Source: CAZPHI01 sp964586425 (GTDB lineage Bacteria > Bacillota > Clostridia > Lachnospirales > Lachnospiraceae). From it: 64,000 nt of DNA. The notes beneath the pieces were generated by a model that was not told where the DNA came from, made no database searches, and saw only the letters and a list, made by a program, of their open reading frames with translations. Both the position numbers and the translations under genes were made by a program. Of the stretch, positions 43,507 through 52,762 are shown piece after piece. Within the stretch, counting starts at the first letter, position 1. Each line of letters begins with the position of its first letter. Where the stretch lies: contig CAZPHI010000001.1 in NCBI GenBank assembly GCA_964586425.1, positions 1 to 64,000 of the forward strand. Reading direction: 5' to 3'.

Positions 43507-44153
43507 TGCGTTATATTACAATTGCACTTGCAAAAGGAAGACTTGCAAAGAAAACACTCGAGATATTCGAACAAATTGGTATTACCTGTGAGGAAATGAA
43601 AGATGAGAAATCAAGAAAGCTCATATTCACAAATGAGGAATTAAAGCTCCGTTTTTTCTTAGCTAAAGCTACAGATGTACCTACATATGTAGAGTATGGA
43701 GCTGCAGACATTGGTATTGTTGGTAAGGATACTATACAGGAAGAGGGACGTAAACTTTATGAAGTATATGACCTCAAAATCGGTAATTGCAAGATGTGTG
43801 TATGTGGTCCAGAATCAGCAAGAGAATTACTTAAGCATCATGAATTAATCCGTGTAGCTACTAAGTATCCTAATATAGCTAAGGATTATTTCTATAATAA
43901 AAAACATCAGACAGTAGAGATAATAAAACTTAATGGATCAATAGAACTTGCTCCAATAGTAGGTCTTTCTGAAGTTATAGTTGATATTGTTGAAACAGGT
44001 GCTACATTAAGGGAGAATGGACTTACCGTACTTGAGGAAGTTTGTCCATTATCGGCACGAATGGTAGTTAACCAGGTTAGTATGAAGATGGAGAATGAAA
44101 GAATATTAAAGCTTATTCAAGATCTTAAGAACTGTCTTGAAAGCAAAAATTAA
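43506..44153 (+). CDS. hisG: ATP phosphoribosyltransferase HisG, short form
   Basis: 215 residues. First step of histidine synthesis. The short form (no C-terminal regulatory domain), as expected next to hisZ. ITIALAKGRLAKKTLEIFEQ and IVDIVETGATLRENGLTVLE are typical. Start overlaps the hisZ stop in TAATG, so expression of the two is coupled. Confidence 0.95.
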   Translation: MRYITIALAKGRLAKKTLEIFEQIGITCEEMKDEKSRKLIFTNEELKLRFFLAKATDVPTYVEYGAADIGIVGKDTIQEEGRKLYEVYDLKIGNCKMCVCGPESARELLKHHELIRVATKYPNIAKDYFYNKKHQTVEIIKLNGSIELAPIVGLSEVIVDIVETGATLRENGLTVLEEVCPLSARMVVNQVSMKMENERILKLIQDLKNCLESKN

Positions 44154-44189
44154 TATATATTAGTTCGTATATCAGATTGGAGAGACATA

Positions 44190-45485
44190 ATGAGAATAGT
44201 TAAATTAACAAGTGAAAGTAAGAATAATATACTTGAGAATCTTTTAAAAAGAAGCCCTAACAGTTATTCAAAATTCGAAACAGCTGTTTCAGAAATCCTT
44301 AGTAATGTAAAGGCTAATGGTGATGAGGCATTATTTGATTATACACAAAGATTCGATGGTGCACAGATTAACGCAGATAATATTGTAGTAACAGAAGAAG
44401 AAATCAAAGAAGCTTATAGTCTTGTAAGCAATGATTTACTTGATGTTATTCGTAAAGCATTAGTCAATATCAGAGATTATCATGCAAAGCAAAGACAATA
44501 CAGCTGGTTTGATACAACAACTGATGGAACAATTCTTGGTCAGAAGGTAACACCTCTTGCAAGAGTTGGTGTGTATGTTCCAGGCGGTAAGGCTGCATAT
44601 CCATCATCAGTTCTTATGAATATTATGCCAGCAAAGGTTGCTGGTGTTGAACATATTATTATGACAACACCTCCAGGCAAGGATGGTAAGGTTAATCCAG
44701 CAACACTTGTTGCAGCAACAGAAGCTGGTGTTGATATAATCTATAAGGTCGGTGGTGCACAGGCAATTGCAGCTATGGCTTATGGAACAAAATCAATTCC
44801 TAAAGTTGATAAAATCGTAGGACCTGGTAATATCTATGTAGCACTTGCCAAAAAGGCTGTATTTGGATATGTAAGTATTGATTCCGTAGCAGGCCCTAGT
44901 GAAATACTTGTAATTGCTGATGAAACAGCTAATCCTCGTTTTGTAGCTGCTGATTTATTATCACAGGCAGAGCATGATGAGATGGCTTCGGCTATTCTAA
45001 TTACAACAAGTGAGGAACTTGCTAATAAAGTTTCAGCACAGGTTGATGAATTTGTTAATGTTCTTTCAAGGAAAGAAATTCTTACAAAATCACTTGAAAA
45101 TTATGGATATATTCTTGTTGCAGATTCACTTAGTGAAGCAATTGATGTTGCTAATGAGATAGCATCAGAACATCTTGAGATTGTTACTAAGAATCCATTC
45201 AATGTAATGACTAAGATTAAGAATGCCGGTGCTATATTCCTTGGAGAATACAGCTCAGAGCCATTGGGAGATTACTTCGCTGGTCCAAACCATGTACTTC
45301 CTACTAATGGAACAGCCAAATTCTTCTCTGCATTAAGTGTTGATGATTTCATCAAAAAATCAAGTATTATCTCATATTCTAGAGAAAGTCTTGAACCAAT
45401 TCACAAAGACATTGAGAAATTTGCTGAAGCTGAGCATCTTACTGCACATGCAAATTCAATTAAAGTTAGATTTGAAGAACAGTAA
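44190..45485 (+). CDS. hisD: Histidinol dehydrogenase HisD
   Basis: 431 residues. Makes histidine from histidinol in two NAD steps. Zn and catalytic residues in VAGPSEILVIADETANPRFVAADLLSQAEHDEMASAILIT, and the later AGPNHVLPTNGTAKF. GRVGVYVPGG-like motif RVGVYVPGGKAAYPSS is present. It has a TTGGAGAGA ribosome site. Confidence 0.96.
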   Translation: MRIVKLTSESKNNILENLLKRSPNSYSKFETAVSEILSNVKANGDEALFDYTQRFDGAQINADNIVVTEEEIKEAYSLVSNDLLDVIRKALVNIRDYHAKQRQYSWFDTTTDGTILGQKVTPLARVGVYVPGGKAAYPSSVLMNIMPAKVAGVEHIIMTTPPGKDGKVNPATLVAATEAGVDIIYKVGGAQAIAAMAYGTKSIPKVDKIVGPGNIYVALAKKAVFGYVSIDSVAGPSEILVIADETANPRFVAADLLSQAEHDEMASAILITTSEELANKVSAQVDEFVNVLSRKEILTKSLENYGYILVADSLSEAIDVANEIASEHLEIVTKNPFNVMTKIKNAGAIFLGEYSSEPLGDYFAGPNHVLPTNGTAKFFSALSVDDFIKKSSIISYSRESLEPIHKDIEKFAEAEHLTAHANSIKVRFEEQ

Positions 45486-45520
45486 CATTTATTAACAGGC
45501 TTAAATATTGGAGGATTAGT

Positions 45521-46159
45521 ATGGCAACCAGAACAAAAACTGCAGCGGCAACAGCAGTTAATACAACAAATAACAGTCGTATTGGCAGCGTAACAAGAAA
45601 AACAGAAGAGACAGATATCACACTTACATTCAATATTGATGGAACCGGTGAGTCTCATGTAGACACGGGTATAGGATTCTTCGATCATATGCTTAAAAGT
45701 TTTGCCAAACATGGATTGTTCAATCTTGAGCTTACCGTAAAGGGTGATTTACATGTTGACTGTCATCATACAATTGAGGATGTTGGTATTGCACTTGGTG
45801 AGGCAATCAAGCAGGCAATTGGTGATAAAAAATCAATCAAACGTTATGGCTCAATTATGCTTCCAATGGATGAAACTTTAATTCTTTGTGCTATTGACCT
45901 TTCGGGTAGACCATATCTTTGTTTTGATGCAGCATTTACCTCAGACAGAGTTGGATATTATGATACACAGATGGTTAAGGAGTTCTTCTATGCAATTTCT
46001 TATTCAGCAGGAATGAACCTTCACATCAAACAGATGGCTGGAGATAATGACCATCACATAATTGAAGGGATGTACAAAGCATTTGCCAAGGCATTGGATG
46101 AAGCTACAATCAAAGACCCTCGAATCACTTCAGTATTATCTACTAAAGGTGTACTTTAA
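45521..46159 (+). CDS. hisB: Imidazoleglycerol-phosphate dehydratase HisB
   Basis: 212 residues. Monofunctional. The manganese-binding HHTIEDVGIALGEA and the second half DNDHHIIEGMYKAFAKAL are both present. About 20 N-terminal residues (TRTKTAAATAVNTTNNS) are an unusual Ala/Thr-rich extension before the standard RKTEETDI start. Confidence 0.95.
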   Translation: MATRTKTAAATAVNTTNNSRIGSVTRKTEETDITLTFNIDGTGESHVDTGIGFFDHMLKSFAKHGLFNLELTVKGDLHVDCHHTIEDVGIALGEAIKQAIGDKKSIKRYGSIMLPMDETLILCAIDLSGRPYLCFDAAFTSDRVGYYDTQMVKEFFYAISYSAGMNLHIKQMAGDNDHHIIEGMYKAFAKALDEATIKDPRITSVLSTKGVL

Positions 46160-46186
46160 ATATAATTATTAGAATTGGAGAAACTT

Positions 46187-47455
46187 ATGTATAAGAAACT
46201 TATTCCATGCATCTATCTTAAAGATGAGGTTGCATATACAGATAAAGAATGTACAAATAAAGCCGGAGATGGCGATGCAGTTAATGTTTGTACAAAATAC
46301 AGCGAGAACGGTGCAGATGAAATTATCGTTATTGATTTATCATATGATGACGATTCTCACGAAAAAGCTATAGGTGTTTTACGCAAAATCTCGAAAACAA
46401 TTGATATACCTATGATAACAGGTGGTAATGTCAAGAGAGTGGAAGATATCAAAAAATACCTTTATGCAGGAGCTGCCGTAGCTCTTCTTGAGGACAAAAA
46501 GGAATCTAATCTTTTAATGGCTAAAGAAGTAGCTGATCGTTTTGGCGCATCAAAGATTGGTATCTGGTATGAAGCAAATGATGTAGAAGCGCTTAATATT
46601 GCCGCTGATAACTCACTTCGTTATATCGTTGCAACAACAGATGCTATAGAAGCTAAAGCTGATTCTTTTGATAAAACAGATATTATTGTAATTGATAATA
46701 ATTCAGTAGAAGATACAATCAGTCTTTCATATTGTGCTGCTGTAACAGGTGCTTCAATTAGCTCAATTGATTATGACTTTATGAAAGAAAAAGTTACTCT
46801 TTCTGCAAATGGAATTGAGATGAATACATTCAAAAGCAGTGTACCTTTCTCAGAATTCAAACTTAATAATGATGGCTTAATTCCAGTTGTTGTGCAGGAT
46901 TATAAGACTGATGAGGTCTTGATGCTTGCCTATATGAATGAAGAATCATATAATCTTACAATCGAGACTGGTAAGATGACTTATTTTTCAAGAAGTCGTA
47001 ATGAGATATGGGTAAAAGGCCTTACTTCAGGTCATTATCAGTATGTTAAATCAATTGAAATTGATTGTGATAATGATACACTTCTTGCTAAAGTTAAACA
47101 GATTGGTGCTGCGTGCCATACAGGTAATAGAAGTTGTTTCTATAGGAATCTTGTTAAATCAGAATATGCAGAGACTAATCCACTCAAGATTTTTAATGAT
47201 GTTATGTCAGTAATTGAAGATAGAAAGCTTCATCCTAAAGAAGGTTCTTATACAAATTATCTTTTTGATAAGGGTATTGATAAGATTCTTAAAAAAGTCG
47301 GTGAGGAGTGCACAGAAATCGTTATTGCTGCAAAGAATCCTGATCCTGAAGAGATTAAGTATGAGATTTCTGATTTTCTCTACCACGTAATGGTTCTTAT
47401 GGTTCTCCGTGGTGTAACATGGGAAGATATCGTAAAAGAACTTGCTAACAGGTAA
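46187..47455 (+). CDS. hisI: Fusion of a degenerate HisA/HisF-like barrel with HisI and HisE
   Basis: 422 residues from the ATG at 46187. Residues 1-215 look like a HisA/HisF TIM barrel (KLIPCIYLKDE, IPMITGGNVKRVEDIKKYLYAGAAVALLE); the catalytic Asp of HisF (PCLDV) is Tyr10 here. Residues 220-320 are HisI, the phosphoribosyl-AMP cyclohydrolase (ARNEIWVKGLTSGHYQ-like SRNEIWVKGLTSGHYQ, GAACHTGNRSCFYR metal Cys). Residues 335-420 are HisE (KVGEECTEIVIAAKN, DFLYHVMVLMVLRGV). It does steps two and three of the pathway; true HisA/F and HisH are not in the window. The barrel may be a scaffold for the channel to HisA/F; that is inference. Confidence 0.88.
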   Translation: MYKKLIPCIYLKDEVAYTDKECTNKAGDGDAVNVCTKYSENGADEIIVIDLSYDDDSHEKAIGVLRKISKTIDIPMITGGNVKRVEDIKKYLYAGAAVALLEDKKESNLLMAKEVADRFGASKIGIWYEANDVEALNIAADNSLRYIVATTDAIEAKADSFDKTDIIVIDNNSVEDTISLSYCAAVTGASISSIDYDFMKEKVTLSANGIEMNTFKSSVPFSEFKLNNDGLIPVVVQDYKTDEVLMLAYMNEESYNLTIETGKMTYFSRSRNEIWVKGLTSGHYQYVKSIEIDCDNDTLLAKVKQIGAACHTGNRSCFYRNLVKSEYAETNPLKIFNDVMSVIEDRKLHPKEGSYTNYLFDKGIDKILKKVGEECTEIVIAAKNPDPEEIKYEISDFLYHVMVLMVLRGVTWEDIVKELANR

Positions 47456-47467
47456 TAAGGGATTAAT

Positions 47468-48682
47468 ATGAAAAAAATAGTTATTACAAATTATAATAAT
47501 TCAATCATATCCGGGATATATGAAGATAACCACTTTACAGAGTTTACATTCTCAAAGCAATGTGGTTATCAGCTCGGAGACATCTATATAGGCCGCGTTT
47601 CTAATATCGTCAAGAATATTAACGCAGCCTTTATTGATATTGGTAAAGATGTAAAATGCTTTTATCAGTTGAACGATAATGAAAAATATATTTTCCTTAA
47701 TCATAAAAATAGCGATAAAATGAATATTGGAGATATTTTACTTGTACAAATCTCCAAAGAAGGAATTAAAACAAAGCTTCCTTCTGTTTCTTGTACAATT
47801 AATATACCTGGTAAATATGTTGTTTTAGTTAATGACTCTAATGAAGTTCATATATCTTCAAGGATTAATAAAGACTTAGATTCTTCTATAATTGATGGAT
47901 TGAACGAACTGACAAAATCATCTGATAATAAGATTGGCTTTATAGTTAGAACTGATGCAGCTGAGGCTGATTGTAAAAGTGTTCTTTCAGAAGCAAAGAT
48001 GCTTTATGAACAATATACACAGATATTCAAATATGCATTTAGCAGACCTGCATTTACACTTATGAAAAAAGCTGAATCAAATTATATTGGGATGATTAAT
48101 GATTGTAAGATTAGTGATATTGATGAAATCATAACAGATGTTTCGGATATATACAGCATTTTAAAAGATATGTATGATATTAGTAATCCGGAATTATCAT
48201 CAAAGTTAAGGCTATATGATGATAAGCTTTTATCATTATCTAAGTTATACAGTATTGATGCTGGTCTTAAAGCGGCTACTTCTAAGAAGGTTTGGTTAAA
48301 ATCAGGAGGATATCTGATTATTGAGCCAACAGAAGCTCTGACAGTTATTGATGTTAATACAGGCAAGTTCTCAGCACCTAAAAAGAATAAGGATATGACA
48401 TTCCTTAAGATTAATATGGAAGCTGCCTATGAGATAGGCTATCAACTGCATCTAAGGAATCTTTCAGGGATTATTATCATTGACTTTATTAACATGAATG
48501 ATGTACAACTCAAGGAACAGTGGTTAACAGCATTTAAAGAGATTATTGCAAAAGATAATGTAAGATGTACTTTTGTGGATATAACAAAGCTTGATTTGGT
48601 TGAGATAACGAGGCGTAAGATTCGTCGTCCACTTCATGAAATCATTGCAGATATTAATAATAAAGAGGATAAGAATGACTGA
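47468..48682 (+). CDS. rng: Ribonuclease E/G family protein
   Basis: 404 residues. A small RNase G type. S1-like domain at 36-115 (GDIYIGRVSNIVKNINAAFIDIG); catalytic Asp residues in TVIDVNTGKFS and IIIIDFINM, the DxxxG arrangement of the family. Lacks the Zn-link and scaffold of E. coli RNase E. It heads the rplU-obgE group, where Lachnospiraceae usually carry rng. Acts on rRNA and mRNA turnover. Confidence 0.9.
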   Translation: MKKIVITNYNNSIISGIYEDNHFTEFTFSKQCGYQLGDIYIGRVSNIVKNINAAFIDIGKDVKCFYQLNDNEKYIFLNHKNSDKMNIGDILLVQISKEGIKTKLPSVSCTINIPGKYVVLVNDSNEVHISSRINKDLDSSIIDGLNELTKSSDNKIGFIVRTDAAEADCKSVLSEAKMLYEQYTQIFKYAFSRPAFTLMKKAESNYIGMINDCKISDIDEIITDVSDIYSILKDMYDISNPELSSKLRLYDDKLLSLSKLYSIDAGLKAATSKKVWLKSGGYLIIEPTEALTVIDVNTGKFSAPKKNKDMTFLKINMEAAYEIGYQLHLRNLSGIIIIDFINMNDVQLKEQWLTAFKEIIAKDNVRCTFVDITKLDLVEITRRKIRRPLHEIIADINNKEDKND

Positions 48683-49169
48683 AAAATCATATCAGAGAAT
48701 GTCTGAATATATCAGATGTTCAAAAACGCGTTATATTTTGTTTAAAAGTTTATATGTTTTTCTACCTGTTGTAACATTCGCAACATATTCGTTGATTGCA
48801 TTATGGCTTTTTTTGAGCAGAGATGAACGTATATATAGATATATACTGGTACCATTAGCTGTTTTTATAATTGTTTCAATAATAAGGAAGATAATTAACA
48901 GACAAAGGCCATATAGTGTAATGAATTACAAACCATTGATCAATAAAGGGAAAGCAGGAGAGTCTATGCCAAGCAGGCATGAACTGTCTGTAGCAATTAT
49001 CGCAATGGCATGCTTTTATATCAATTTTTCTGTTGGATTCGTGCTTGTGTTCGTATCTATCTTAATCGGAATATTAAGAGTTGTTTCTGGAGTTCATTAT
49101 ATATCTGATGTAATTGTGGCAGCATTAATTGGATATGGTGCAGGTTTTATTCTTTTTTTTATGTTTTAG
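48675..49169 (+). CDS. PAP2-family phosphatase, membrane
   Basis: 164 residues from the ATG at 48675, which overlaps the rng stop by 8 bp; earlier start codons lie in rng. Membrane protein with five or six helices. The three motifs KIINRQRPYSV, SMPSRHELSVA and RVVSGVHYISDV hold the catalytic His and Arg residues. May act on undecaprenyl pyrophosphate or phosphatidic acid; the substrate is not clear. Confidence 0.85.
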   Translation: MTEKSYQRMSEYIRCSKTRYILFKSLYVFLPVVTFATYSLIALWLFLSRDERIYRYILVPLAVFIIVSIIRKIINRQRPYSVMNYKPLINKGKAGESMPSRHELSVAIIAMACFYINFSVGFVLVFVSILIGILRVVSGVHYISDVIVAALIGYGAGFILFFMF

Positions 49170-49179
49170 TAAATTTTAG

Positions 49180-49208
49180 TTGACAAATGTATTAATTCGA
49201 TATATTAT
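49180..49208 (+). promoter_or_regulatory. Strong promoter of rplU-prp-rpmA
   Basis: TTGACA (49180-49185), 17 bp, TATTAT (49203-49208): near-perfect sigma-A promoter, 85 bp before the L21 start codon. Confidence 0.85.
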
Positions 49209-49214
49209 ATTCTA

Positions 49215-49292
49215 GTGTGCCGCTCAGTGTGGTTATAAGTTTGATTTTTATCAACACCGAAACTGGCGAGTATTTATTATAGGAGGTGCCAT
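49215..49292 (+). ncRNA. Likely L21 leader (5' UTR of rplU)
   Basis: About 75 nt between the promoter and the rplU ATG, more structured than its surroundings (GCCGCTCAGTGTGG, then CAACACCGAAACTGGCG), with complementary segments such as GTGT/ACAC and GCC/GGC. Firmicutes have an L21 leader at this place. Fold and match to the Rfam family not tested. Confidence 0.45.
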
Positions 49293-49601
49293 ATGTACGC
49301 AATTATAGCAACAGGTGGTAAACAGTACACAGTTTCTGAAGGCGACGTTATCAAGGTAGAAAAACTTGGTGTTAACGCTGGTGACACTGTTACATTTGAC
49401 CAGGTTCTTTTCGTTAATAACGGATCTGCAGTTGTTGGTGAACCAACAGTAGCAGGCGCTACAGTAACAGCTAGCGTTGTTGAAGAAGGAAGAGATAAGA
49501 AGGTTATCGTTTATAAGTATAAGAGAAAAACTGGATATCACAAAAAGAATGGTCATAGACAGTCTTTCACTAAAGTTAAGATTGAAAAAATCAACGCTTA
49601 A
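49293..49601 (+). CDS. rplU: 50S ribosomal protein L21
   Basis: 102 residues, with YAIIATGGKQYTVSEGDVIKVEKL and the C-terminal YKYKRKTGYHKKNGHRQ, both typical. AGGAGGTG before the ATG. The first gene of the L21-Prp-L27 operon. Confidence 0.97.
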   Translation: MYAIIATGGKQYTVSEGDVIKVEKLGVNAGDTVTFDQVLFVNNGSAVVGEPTVAGATVTASVVEEGRDKKVIVYKYKRKTGYHKKNGHRQSFTKVKIEKINA

Positions 49602-49615
49602 TTTGGTGACTGAAT

Positions 49616-49969
49616 ATGCTTAATATTTCAGTTTTTTACAATTCTGGTGCTAATCATGAAAGTGATTGGGATGTGAAAGCATTTTCCAGAATTAGATTGG
49701 AAGGACATGCAGGTTCAGCCGAATATGGCTTTGACTTAGTATGTGCGAGTGCTTCAATTCTTACTATTAATTTTGTTAATTCCATTGAGGTTTTGGCAGA
49801 TGATGATTTTAGTGTTGAAAGCAATGAAGAAAGTGGAATGATTGATTTTAAATTATCTGATCAACCCACTGAATGTGCTCAGATTTTGATTCAATCCTTA
49901 TTATTAGGATTAGAGAGTCTTGCAGATGAACACAGTGAATATGTTTCAATAGACTTCAAGGAGGTGTAA
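49616..49969 (+). CDS. prp: Ribosomal-processing cysteine protease Prp
   Basis: 117 residues. Prp removes the N-terminal extension of L27 before it enters the ribosome. Catalytic His and Cys in GHAGSAEYGFDLVCASAS are both present. It lies between rplU and rpmA, and rpmA here does encode the extension, so enzyme and substrate match. 14 bp after rplU, 3 bp before rpmA. Confidence 0.95.
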   Translation: MLNISVFYNSGANHESDWDVKAFSRIRLEGHAGSAEYGFDLVCASASILTINFVNSIEVLADDDFSVESNEESGMIDFKLSDQPTECAQILIQSLLLGLESLADEHSEYVSIDFKEV

Positions 49970-49972
49970 GTT

Positions 49973-50263
49973 ATGTTAAATATGAACCTTCAGTTTTTCG
50001 CTCATAAAAAGGGTGTTGGTTCTACAAAGAACGGTAGAGATTCAGAATCTAAGAGATTAGGTGCTAAAAGAGCTGACGGACAGTTTGTTTTAGCTGGAAA
50101 TATTCTTTATAGACAGCGTGGTACAAAGATTCATCCAGGTGTTAATGTTGGTCGTGGTGGCGATGATACATTATTTGCTTTAGTTGATGGTACTGTTAAG
50201 TTTGAAAGAAAAGGTAGAGACAAAAAGCAGGTTTCTGTTTATCCAGTAGCTACAAACGAATAA
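49973..50263 (+). CDS. rpmA: 50S ribosomal protein L27 with cleavable N-terminal extension
   Basis: 96 residues. The start MLNMNLQFFAHKKGVGSTK shows the Firmicutes extension: Prp should cut after FF, leaving AHKKG as mature N-terminus near the peptidyl transferase centre. RDSESKRLGAKRADGQFV and the rest are standard. AAGGAGG is 8 bp before the ATG at 49973. Confidence 0.97.
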   Translation: MLNMNLQFFAHKKGVGSTKNGRDSESKRLGAKRADGQFVLAGNILYRQRGTKIHPGVNVGRGGDDTLFALVDGTVKFERKGRDKKQVSVYPVATNE

Positions 50264-50282
50264 TTTTTCATTAGTTCATGTA

Positions 50283-50321
50283 ATAGGCTTCAGATCTTTC
50301 GATTTGAAGCTTATTTTTTTT
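50283..50321 (+). terminator. Terminator of the rplU-prp-rpmA operon
   Basis: ATAGGCTTCAGATC (50283-50296) pairs with GATTTGAAGCTTAT (50301-50314) with two G-T pairs, then a run of seven T. Confidence 0.85.
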
Positions 50322-50383
50322 AGAAGTTATTGAATATATAATTTGAGATAGCATATAAAGATTACATTTGTTTTCTTTAAATA

Positions 50384-50413
50384 TTGAATAAGAGATATAC
50401 ATTGTTGTATAAT
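50384..50413 (+). promoter_or_regulatory. Promoter of the obgE operon
   Basis: TTGAAT (50384-50389), 18 bp, TATAAT (50408-50413). It leaves an untranslated leader of about 75 nt before obgE. Confidence 0.6.
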
Positions 50414-50494
50414 AATGATTACTATAGATATAAGTTTGTTCTTGTGCACTCAGACTTGTAGATTAACAATTAGTGTGCAGAAATGAGGTATAAT

Positions 50495-51781
50495 ATGTTT
50501 GCAGATAGAGCGAAAATATTCATTAAATCTGGTCGTGGTGGCGATGGTCATGTAAGTTTCAGACGTGAGTTATACGTAGCCAATGGTGGTCCGGATGGTG
50601 GAGATGGTGGCCGTGGTGGCGATATAATATTCGAGGTTGAAAAAGGTCTTAATACCCTTGGTGAATTCAGACATGTACGTAAGTATATAGCTGAAAGTGG
50701 TGAGGAAGGTGGCAAGAAAAGATGCCATGGCAAAGATGGTGAGGATCTTATCATTAAAGTTCCTGAAGGAACAGTTATTAAGGATGAAGAAACAGGCAAA
50801 GTAATTGCTGATATGTCTAACGGTAATCTACGTGAAACAATTCTTTTTGGCGGTCGCGGTGGAAAAGGCAATATGAATTATGCAACTCCAACAATGCAGG
50901 TTCCAAAGTTTGCGCAGCCAGGTCAGGAAGCTCAGGAATTATGGGTTAGACTTGAATTGAAAGTGATTGCAGATGTTGGCCTTGTTGGATATCCTAACGT
51001 TGGTAAATCAACATTTTTATCAAGAGTAACTAATGCTAAGCCAAAGATTGCTAATTATCACTTTACAACTCTTAATCCTAATCTGGGTGTTGTTGATCTT
51101 GATGGCAGCAATGGTTTTGTAATTGCTGATATTCCTGGACTTATTGAGGGTGCATCAGAAGGTGTTGGACTTGGACATGAATTTCTTCGACATATTGAGC
51201 GAACAAAGGTATTAATTCATATGGCAGATGTTGCATCTACAGAGGGTCGTGATCCTATTAATGATATTAATACAATTAATGCTGAACTTGAAGCATATAA
51301 TCCTGAACTTTTAACTAGACCTCAGGTTATTGCTGCTAATAAGATAGATGCAATATATGAAGGGGATGAAAATCCTGTAGATAAACTCCGCGCTGAATTT
51401 GAGCCTAAGGGAATTAAAGTTTATCCTATATCTGCAGTTAGTGGTAAAGGATTAAAAGAACTGCTTTACGCTGTAAGCGATATACTTAAGACATTAGATA
51501 GCGAACCTGTTACATTTGAGAAGGAATTCTTTATTGAAGACATTCTTGATAATGCCAATGATCCATTCACTGTATCTAGAGATGGCAATACATTCGTTGT
51601 AGAAGGTCCAAGAATTGCTAGAATGCTTGGATATACTAATCTTGATTCTGAAAAAGGATTCAACTTCTTCCAGCGTTTCTTAAAAGAGAGTGGTATTATC
51701 GACCAGCTGAAAGAACAGGGAATTGTTGAAGGAGACACAGTAAGAGTCGGTGACTATATGGTATTTGACTATTACGAATAA
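50495..51781 (+). CDS. obgE: GTPase ObgE (CgtA)
   Basis: 428 residues from the ATG at 50495 (GAGGT 5-9 bp upstream); the earlier ATG is inside the ribosome site. Gly-rich Obg fold (GRGGDGHVSFRRELYVANGGPDGGDGGRGGD), GTPase domain (GYPNVGKSTFL, DIPGLIEGA, NKIDAI) and C-terminal OCT domain from about residue 345. A ppGpp-binding GTPase in 50S assembly, linking to the alarmone synthetases in this window. Confidence 0.96.
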   Translation: MFADRAKIFIKSGRGGDGHVSFRRELYVANGGPDGGDGGRGGDIIFEVEKGLNTLGEFRHVRKYIAESGEEGGKKRCHGKDGEDLIIKVPEGTVIKDEETGKVIADMSNGNLRETILFGGRGGKGNMNYATPTMQVPKFAQPGQEAQELWVRLELKVIADVGLVGYPNVGKSTFLSRVTNAKPKIANYHFTTLNPNLGVVDLDGSNGFVIADIPGLIEGASEGVGLGHEFLRHIERTKVLIHMADVASTEGRDPINDINTINAELEAYNPELLTRPQVIAANKIDAIYEGDENPVDKLRAEFEPKGIKVYPISAVSGKGLKELLYAVSDILKTLDSEPVTFEKEFFIEDILDNANDPFTVSRDGNTFVVEGPRIARMLGYTNLDSEKGFNFFQRFLKESGIIDQLKEQGIVEGDTVRVGDYMVFDYYE

Positions 51782-51802
51782 AATATATGGAGGAATATGT
51801 TA

Positions 51803-52108
51803 ATGAATAATTTGACTAGTAAACAGCGTTCTTATCTTAAAGGACTTGCAATGACAATGGATCCGATCTTTCAATTAGGAAAATCAAGTCTTACACCTGA
51901 ATTTACAACAGCTGTAGATGAAGCTCTTGAAGCACGTGAGTTAATCAAAATTAATGTTTTAAAAAATTGTGCTGATGATCCAAAGCAGCTTGCAGCAATT
52001 CTTGCTGAGCGTACACATTCAGTTGTAGTACAGGTTATTGGTAAAAAAATAGTTCTTTACAAAGAAGCAAAAGATACAAATAGAAAAAAAATAGAATTAC
52101 CTAAGTAA
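51803..52108 (+). CDS. yhbY: YhbY-type CRM-domain RNA-binding protein
   Basis: 101 residues from the second ATG, 51803: the first at 51797 is too close (3 bp) to GGAGG. LTSKQRSYLKGLAMTMDPIFQLGKSSLTP and GKKIVLYK are the CRM fold. It binds pre-50S. The obgE-yhbY-nadD order is conserved. Confidence 0.93.
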   Translation: MNNLTSKQRSYLKGLAMTMDPIFQLGKSSLTPEFTTAVDEALEARELIKINVLKNCADDPKQLAAILAERTHSVVVQVIGKKIVLYKEAKDTNRKKIELPK

Positions 52109-52139
52109 TTAATTAAAATAATTCGAAAGTCTGGATGTT

Positions 52140-52748
52140 ATGAAAGCATTTAATAAAAAATATGGAATATTAGGTGGAACATTCAATCCCATTCATAATG
52201 GTCATATTGAGCTTGCAAAGCATGCTTTATCGGAGTATTCACTCGAGAAGGTGCTTATAATGCCCTCACACGTTCCACCGCATAAAAGTGGACAAGTAAT
52301 CACTTCAGGCAAAAAACGCTCCGATATGGTCAAATTAGCCATCCAGGGGTGTGCCGGGCTAGAATATTCTGGTGTTGAGCTGGAGCGTGAAGGTATAACA
52401 TATACATCTGATACATTAACTTATCTGAATGCATCACAAGAAAGCACATATTTTATCATAGGTGCGGATTCATTGATTAATATCGAAAGATGGCATTGCC
52501 CGGAAATAATAATGAATTTATGTACACTAATTGTTGCTAATCGTGATAGACATAACAATGATGAGTTAAAAGCATTTATAAGCAGATTGACAGCTAAGTA
52601 TAATGCAAGAATTGATATTCTTCATATTAGTGATATACCAATTAGTTCAAGTCAAATTAGATATAATATTACTAATAATATTTCCGTTGATGGAATGATT
52701 GATTCAAAGGTTTATGATTATATAAGACAAAATAATTTATATGTTTAA
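52140..52748 (+). CDS. nadD: Nicotinate-nucleotide adenylyltransferase NadD
   Basis: 202 residues. GILGGTFNPIHNGHIELAKHAL (GTFNPxHxGH motif) and ISSSQIRYNI near the C-terminus (SSTxIR motif). It makes deamido-NAD. The ribosome site is weak (AAAGTCTGG). Confidence 0.95.
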   Translation: MKAFNKKYGILGGTFNPIHNGHIELAKHALSEYSLEKVLIMPSHVPPHKSGQVITSGKKRSDMVKLAIQGCAGLEYSGVELEREGITYTSDTLTYLNASQESTYFIIGADSLINIERWHCPEIIMNLCTLIVANRDRHNNDELKAFISRLTAKYNARIDILHISDIPISSSQIRYNITNNISVDGMIDSKVYDYIRQNNLYV

Positions 52749-52762
52749 ATTCGAGGTATATA

